A stretch of DNA of 39,052 bases from CAIVAT01 sp037141055 (GTDB lineage: Bacteria > Bacteroidota > Bacteroidia > Bacteroidales > FEN-979): NCBI GenBank assembly GCA_037141055.1, contig JBAXDH010000021.1, forward strand, positions 1 to 39,052. The letters are read 5' to 3'. Both the position numbers and the translations under genes were made by a program. Below the pieces are notes generated by a model, which was given only the letters and a program-made list of their open reading frames with translations, had not been told where the DNA came from and did not search any database. Shown piece by piece: positions 34,594 through 39,052 of this stretch (position 1 is the stretch's first letter; the number at the start of each line of letters is the position of its first letter).

Positions 34594-36372
34594 TTACAAT
34601 TGAATGATCAGCACTTCGTTTTTCCCTTCCCGGATAATTTCGACGTTTACCGTCATCCCGTGTTTGAGTTTTTGAAGGCGTGACATATATTCGTAAATAT
34701 TCCCGACAGACATGCCGTTGATGCCGGTTATGATATCTCCTTTCCTCATCCCTCCTTTATCGGCGGGAAGATCTTTGGTGACGCCATCAATGCGCAAGCC
34801 CTTCTTCTCTGAGCCGGCAAAGTCGGGCATGATACCAAGCTTCACTTTTAACTGACGCCCGGAGCGGCCGCCGCCTTCTTTCTTACCGGACTCCTTAAAC
34901 GTCAATCCATTGGGCAGTTTATCAATGGCCAGAACCATTGCTGCGGCATAGTCGCCGATAACTTTTTCGGCATCAAAATCCAGTAGTTCCGTATCGTCCA
35001 GCGGAGTGTGGTAATCCATGTGGACCCCGGTCGTAAGAAAGAAAACAGGGATGCTGGAGGAATAAAATGAAGCGTGATCCGACGGACCATACCCGTCTGG
35101 AGAGTGAACGACTGCAAAAGGCAATTTGGCCTCCAGCGGTTTCAGGATCGAGTCAGCCTCAACCGAGGTGCCAGTACCACTGAGGGAAATAGATTTCTTT
35201 TCCTTGTCAAAACGCCCGACCATGTCGAAGTTGAACATCGCCTTGATTTTCTTCAGGTCAACGGGTGAATGGTCCACGAAATATTTGGACCCCAGCAACC
35301 CAATTTCCTCGCCGCTGAAAGCAACGAAGATGATGCTGCGCTTTGTATTCCCTTTTTCCGAACCGAGCCTGTTGGCAAGTTCCATCACCATTGCCGTTCC
35401 GGATGCATTATCGTCGGCCCCGTTGTGAACGGCCACAGTATCGGGGACCCTGGAACCCGAACCTGCCCCGCCAAAACCAAGATGGTCATAATGGCCGCCA
35501 ATAACCAGATATTCATCCTTCAGCACCGGATCGCTTCCCTCAAGCATGGCCACCACATTGGCGGTCTTCTGACGCTTCTGGATCACCTGGGTGGTTCCGC
35601 TTACGGTCACTCCTGTTTCAAAACTCTTCGGCATTTTTGCTGTCACGATCGTTCGATCAAGGCTGTCGACGGTGTAGCCGGTTTTCTTCAGCATTTTGTC
35701 AGCCATTTCGCGTGTAATGCTCACGATCGGGATCCCGGCCGTGACCTCATTGTTTTCGACTACCAGCGGCATTAGTTTATCCTCTTTTTCCTGTCCTTTC
35801 AGTGTAACGAGTAACATCCCTGCTGCGCCATGGTCTTTGGCAGTCAGCACCTTGCTTCGGACATCGCTGTATGGGATGAACTTGCTGTCGGAATTGTCAA
35901 TCTCGGGATCAGCACGAAAAACCATCACCCATTTGCCTTTGACATCCACCCCGGCATAATCGCTCCATTTAAGGCTGTCGAGGTTAAGGTCGAAACCATA
36001 CCCTGCAAAGACAAGGGGTGCCTCCACCTTTGCACTGGAAGAAAAGGAGAGCGGGATAAAATCTTTTTTAATTGTTGCGTCGAAACCGCTGCACGAAAGC
36101 GCGTTTTTTTCTCCCAGGGTTACATCGCTGACGATTTCGAACCACTGAAAACCATTTTCCCCCAACAACTTAAGGCCCGCCACAGCGAAATGGTCCCGGA
36201 TATATGTTGCGGCAACATTGATCTCCGGGGTTCCGGGTTTACGGCCCTTGAGCGAATCCGATGCCAGGAACTGCACATAATCATGGAGATCCTTTGCCGT
36301 GATCTGACCCTTCTGGGAAAAACCAAAGGCAGAAATAAGGGCCAGCAGGGAGATGAAGAAAATTCGTTTCAT
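34594..36372 (-). CDS. M28-family zinc aminopeptidase with PDZ domain
   Basis: A 592-residue exported metallopeptidase. Signal peptide MKRIFFISLLALISAFGFSQ at the start. Residues ~100-250 resemble a PA (protease-associated) insert. The M28 core follows with the zinc ligands in order: GGHYDHLG (His), NGADDNASGTA (bridging Asp), FSGEEIGLLGS (catalytic Glu-Glu), FDMVGR (Asp) and DYHTPLDD (His). A PDZ domain closes the protein (~505-592; KGGMRKGDIITGINGMSVG). This combination is common among periplasmic or outer-membrane aminopeptidases of Bacteroidota. Upstream is mnmA, 88 bp away; downstream the GtrA-family gene. Confidence 0.95.
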   Translation of the reverse strand: MKRIFFISLLALISAFGFSQKGQITAKDLHDYVQFLASDSLKGRKPGTPEINVAATYIRDHFAVAGLKLLGENGFQWFEIVSDVTLGEKNALSCSGFDATIKKDFIPLSFSSSAKVEAPLVFAGYGFDLNLDSLKWSDYAGVDVKGKWVMVFRADPEIDNSDSKFIPYSDVRSKVLTAKDHGAAGMLLVTLKGQEKEDKLMPLVVENNEVTAGIPIVSITREMADKMLKKTGYTVDSLDRTIVTAKMPKSFETGVTVSGTTQVIQKRQKTANVVAMLEGSDPVLKDEYLVIGGHYDHLGFGGAGSGSRVPDTVAVHNGADDNASGTAMVMELANRLGSEKGNTKRSIIFVAFSGEEIGLLGSKYFVDHSPVDLKKIKAMFNFDMVGRFDKEKKSISLSGTGTSVEADSILKPLEAKLPFAVVHSPDGYGPSDHASFYSSSIPVFFLTTGVHMDYHTPLDDTELLDFDAEKVIGDYAAAMVLAIDKLPNGLTFKESGKKEGGGRSGRQLKVKLGIMPDFAGSEKKGLRIDGVTKDLPADKGGMRKGDIITGINGMSVGNIYEYMSRLQKLKHGMTVNVEIIREGKNEVLIIQL

Positions 36373-36434
36373 AGGTTATCTTTTTTATTTTTTAAATGCA
36401 AAAATGCAGGCTATGCTGGCTCTTCCGCCGGAAG

Positions 36435-36458
36435 GTCCGCCTGTCCGCCTGTCCGCCT
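36435..36458. repeat. Tandem octamer array GTCCGCCT (3 perfect copies)
   Basis: Three identical, contiguous copies of GTCCGCCT lie between the M28 peptidase start and the mnmA stop codon (2 bases away). The 8-bp period and three-copy size match the two GAAATGG-type arrays elsewhere in the window, but the unit sequence is different. Confidence 0.8.
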
Positions 36459-36460
36459 TT

Positions 36461-37543
36461 TCACTTGCACACCATCTTAATAATCCCCCCTCCCAGGACC
36501 ACGTCGTCCTCATAAAAAACCGCAGACTGACCAGGCGTGATGGCATCGTTCGGATGGAAGAATGTGACTTTCACATCACCATTTTCCAATGGTTCAATGT
36601 GCGCGTCACGTTCTTTTTGCGCCGACCGTATTTTGGCTGTGCAGTCCATTGGTTGTGCCAAAGAAGCGAGCGCCACCCAGTTCAGGTCCGAAACAATGAA
36701 TGAGGCATTGTAGGTTTCCTCACGGATTCCGACAATGACCGTATTGGCCTCTTTATTCAGCCCGATCACATACAGCGGCTCGGCCCATGCTATTCCCAGT
36801 CCCTTGCGCTGTCCGATGGTGTAATTCCATATCCCCCTGTGATGTCCAAGAATCTTGCCCGAAGAATCAACGATATCCCCGGGGTTGTCTTCAACTTCCA
36901 ACAGATCTTTGTAGTCACCACTGTAAAAATCCTGGCTTTCTTCAAGGTCTTCCACCGTGATTCCCACCTTGCGCGCCAGTTCCTTGATTTCAGGCTTATT
37001 GAATCCGCCGATCGGCAGCAGCACTGTTGACAACTGGTCCTGCGACAGGCGGTGGATAAAATAGGTCTGGTCTTTTTTCAGATCAGCGGCTTTTTTCAGC
37101 ACAAAACGCTGGTATTTTTCACTGAACTCCACGCCGGCATAATGACCGGTGGCGAAGTAATCGAAGGCAATCCCGCTTTTCGCTGCCATCATCGGCAACA
37201 TTCCGAATTTGATCAGCTGGTTGCACTGGATGCAGGGGTTGGGCGTGCGGCCTGCAAGATATTCCGATTTGAAATAATCCAGCACGGCCTGTTTATACTC
37301 AGCCGAACAGTTAAAAACGTGGTAAGGGATGTCCAGTTTTTCAGCGACTTCCCGTGCTCCCCTGATCTCTTCCTCTTCATCGGATCCATAACAGGCATGT
37401 TTGCCTGTGGATTTATACTGACCGTCCCAGATCGCCATGGTAACCCCGATCACTTCATAGCCCTGCTCTTTGAGAAGGTAAGCAGCCACGGAGGAATCGA
37501 CGCCGCCACTCAAACCCACGATTACGGTTGGTTTCTCTGTCAA
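36461..37543 (-). CDS. mnmA: tRNA 2-thiouridylase MnmA, variant cysteine set
   Basis: Adenylates and thiolates U34 of tRNA-Lys, -Glu and -Gln (s2U34). A 360-residue protein with the PP-loop LSGGVDSS (11-18), GRTPNPCIQCNQLIKFG with C104 and C107, ATGHYAG, DQTYFIHRL, GHHRGIWNYTIGQRKGLGI, and a C-terminal beta domain. E. coli MnmA has Asp at the C104 position and a second catalytic Cys199 in a GICF motif; here that region reads ESQDFYSGDYKDLL (~202-215) and has no cysteine, while C51 (HACYG) and C79 (FNCS) are extra. That suggests a cluster-using or otherwise different sulfur-transfer mechanism. It has its own promoter. Confidence 0.94.
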   Translation of the reverse strand: MTEKPTVIVGLSGGVDSSVAAYLLKEQGYEVIGVTMAIWDGQYKSTGKHACYGSDEEEEIRGAREVAEKLDIPYHVFNCSAEYKQAVLDYFKSEYLAGRTPNPCIQCNQLIKFGMLPMMAAKSGIAFDYFATGHYAGVEFSEKYQRFVLKKAADLKKDQTYFIHRLSQDQLSTVLLPIGGFNKPEIKELARKVGITVEDLEESQDFYSGDYKDLLEVEDNPGDIVDSSGKILGHHRGIWNYTIGQRKGLGIAWAEPLYVIGLNKEANTVIVGIREETYNASFIVSDLNWVALASLAQPMDCTAKIRSAQKERDAHIEPLENGDVKVTFFHPNDAITPGQSAVFYEDDVVLGGGIIKMVCK

Positions 37544-37577
37544 TGTATTCCTGATTGGTTAAAGGTTAAAACGGGTG

Positions 37578-37606
37578 CAAAGTTAACAATAATTTCCTCT
37601 GGCAAA
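37578..37606 (-). promoter_or_regulatory. Bacteroidota-type promoter of mnmA
   Basis: On the minus strand, TTTG (37606-37603) and TAACTTTG (37585-37578) are separated by 17 bases, matching -33/-7. The mnmA ATG follows 34 bases later. The gap to the upstream gene's stop is 169 bp, consistent with a fresh start of transcription. Confidence 0.65.
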
Positions 37607-37712
37607 AACCTGATTTCACAGGCTTTCACGATGATAAACATCACCGGTTACAGAGGTTCTGAAATCAATTGACGGACGAACAATGCGTGTTGCAATTCTT
37701 TATTTTGCCATG

Positions 37713-39052
37713 TTACCGGTTTTTAGCGAGGAGTTTTTGGATGGCTGTCCTTTTCATGTCCAGTAACGTAATCCCGGCTCCGGTAATATCATCAATATTA
37801 TCAATACGTATATTCTGTTGTTGTGCAACCTCCCTGGCCAGGGCCAGGTTCTGAGCGGCGCCCGCATCGTCCTGCCTGATCATAAATGCGGCGGCTAGAC
37901 CAAGCCAGGCATCGATGCTTGTGTTGTCAATCCTGAGGCAATGCTGGAAGGTTGAAATGGCCTTATCCGGATCATTTTGTTCCAATTCGCAATTTCCGAG
38001 GAGGGCGTACAACTCGGGCCGGTACTTGTCAATTTTCAATCCTTTTTCGGCCATAATGCTGCATGTATCAAACTTTCTCTGCTCAATGAGCATCATGCAT
38101 AATCCCACATAAGCAGAAACATACGCTGAATCGAGGTTTATCACTCTTCTGAAATCCAGGATGGCCATATCTGACTGGTTTGCATTGCCATAGGCTACTC
38201 CCCGATTGTAGATCACTTTCGCGTTTTTGGGATTTATCCCGATTGATTTCGAAAAATCCTCAATTGCCTTCTCCTGCTGGCCGGTGAACCCATATGCCAT
38301 CGCCCTGTCGGCATATACTGGGGCCGAATTCGGATCAATCGAAAGTGCAGCTGTATAATCCCTGATCGCGTTTTCCGAATCGTGTTTTAAAAAATAGGAA
38401 ACTCCCCGGTTGGCATAAGGTTCCATGAATCTGCCCGGATACTGGCTGATCACGTTACTCCAAAGGGAAACTCCGTCTTTCCATACAGCGCATCGTGAGA
38501 AGGTAAGTACCATACAGATGACTGCAAAAACCGACAACACGATATTGACCCACATTTTCCGAATGGCATTTTTCCTGACGATTTTTTCCGCAAACCATAA
38601 CAGAATGAAAATCAGCCCAAAATACGGTATGTAGGTGTACCTGTCAGCAAAAAATGTATTTCCAACAGCAAAGAACTGCAGAAGGAAAAAAATATTGACC
38701 AGGAAGAAGAGCATTCCAAAAGCAACTGCACGGGTTTTGCGTGCAGACCAGGCTGTAAAGACAACGATTGCCATGATCAATGCCGGGTTTAAAAACAAGA
38801 CCCAGGTTCTGATCCACCCGGTCATAACCGGATACGGGTACATGATACTTTGTGAGATGGGGATGAAGAATTTAAGGATATATCCTGAGAATGAATACAG
38901 TCCGTATAACACCCTTTCAGCCAGACTCATATCCTGGTTTGATTTTAAAAACTCGTTTCCTTGCAGCCCGACGCGGTAAATAATAAAAACTCCCAGGATA
39001 CCGAATAAAAGTGAAAGCAGGAAATAGGGGATCTTTTCCGTGATCAGTTTTA
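37713..39052 (-). CDS. Membrane protein with C-terminal TPR repeats, TMTC/GT-C-like, 5' end outside window
   Basis: The frame is open from the right edge (codon at 39050) through 445 residues, so the start lies beyond the window; the ATG at 38930 is internal. The visible part begins KLITEKIPYFLLSLLFGILG, then about five further membrane segments, with FFADRYTYIPYFGLIFILLW, a loop typical of polytopic GT-C-like proteins (TMTC/Pmt relatives) that carry TPRs. A hydrophobic segment near INIVLSVFAVICMVLTFS precedes six TPR units (about residues 205-410 of the visible part), including YANRGVSYFLKHDSENAIRD and VIYNRGVAYGNANQSDMAIL. Relatives are proposed glycosyltransferases acting on exported proteins. 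Sugar donor and target are unknown. Confidence 0.82.
   Translation of the reverse strand, partial: KLITEKIPYFLLSLLFGILGVFIIYRVGLQGNEFLKSNQDMSLAERVLYGLYSFSGYILKFFIPISQSIMYPYPVMTGWIRTWVLFLNPALIMAIVVFTAWSARKTRAVAFGMLFFLVNIFFLLQFFAVGNTFFADRYTYIPYFGLIFILLWFAEKIVRKNAIRKMWVNIVLSVFAVICMVLTFSRCAVWKDGVSLWSNVISQYPGRFMEPYANRGVSYFLKHDSENAIRDYTAALSIDPNSAPVYADRAMAYGFTGQQEKAIEDFSKSIGINPKNAKVIYNRGVAYGNANQSDMAILDFRRVINLDSAYVSAYVGLCMMLIEQRKFDTCSIMAEKGLKIDKYRPELYALLGNCELEQNDPDKAISTFQHCLRIDNTSIDAWLGLAAAFMIRQDDAGAAQNLALAREVAQQQNIRIDNIDDITGAGITLLDMKRTAIQKLLAKNR

Noticed and set aside
36399..36407. GCATTTTTG upstream of the M28 peptidase, also seen near 23800 upstream of the lamin-tail gene
   Set aside because: It resembles a -7 element with one mismatch, but no -33 TTTG is placed correctly in either case.
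38930..38930. ATG as start of the TPR membrane protein
   Set aside because: The frame is open upstream to the window edge and encodes the conserved EKIPYFLLSLLFG segment of the same protein family.

Overview
The window reads as a chromosomal segment of a Bacteroidota bacterium, most likely from an uncultured or environmental Bacteroidales-like lineage. The evidence is the type IX secretion (T9SS) signatures (PorP/SprF protein, type A and type B C-terminal sorting domains), DUF4271 and DUF4249-like proteins, lipoproteins with short lipoboxes, and several promoters of the Bacteroidota form (TTTG near -33, TAnnTTTG near -7). No rRNA, tRNA, CRISPR array, transposase or phage gene was seen. No intergenic gap exceeds 300 bases.

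Region 1 (1-8100) is a TCA-cycle block. A minus-strand aconitase whose last ~80 residues are missing at the window edge diverges from a 1528-residue plus-strand protein that joins an AMP-forming acyl-CoA-synthetase-like module, a helical and possibly kinase-like middle, and a C-terminal GNAT acyltransferase. NADP-isocitrate dehydrogenase follows 45 bases later and ends in a strong bidirectional terminator.

Region 2 (8146-23761) is a surface and secretion block, nearly all on the minus strand. It holds a 2705-residue secreted protein of about 28 PKD-like modules with a type B (gliding-type) sorting domain, co-transcribed with a PorP/SprF outer-membrane partner; a small lipoprotein gene; a 523-residue exported orphan; and a two-gene operon of T9SS type A cargo (a lamin-tail/PKD protein and a fibronectin/choice-of-anchor protein). 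The PKD modules follow a three-module higher-order period of about 795 bp.

Region 3 (23910-34005) is housekeeping: dnaK and a DUF4249-like lipoprotein on the minus strand, then a plus-strand run panB, RluA-family pseudouridine synthase, DUF4271 membrane protein, hemD, rnpA, yidD, S41 C-terminal processing protease, cytidine deaminase and a ChaN-like protein. Several of these genes overlap by 4-29 bases.

Region 4 (34006-39052) opens with two adjacent hairpins, one a 53-base near-perfect dyad. A minus-strand run follows (in transcription order): a TMTC-like membrane/TPR protein cut by the window edge, mnmA, an M28 peptidase with a PDZ domain, and a GtrA-family protein.

The observations most worth a second look are the tri-modular adenylating/GNAT protein lodged between the aconitase and isocitrate dehydrogenase genes, the six-fold A-B-C periodicity of the PKD adhesin, short 8-bp-period tandem arrays in three intergenic gaps, the dyad at 34106-34158, and a MnmA that lacks the usual second catalytic cysteine.
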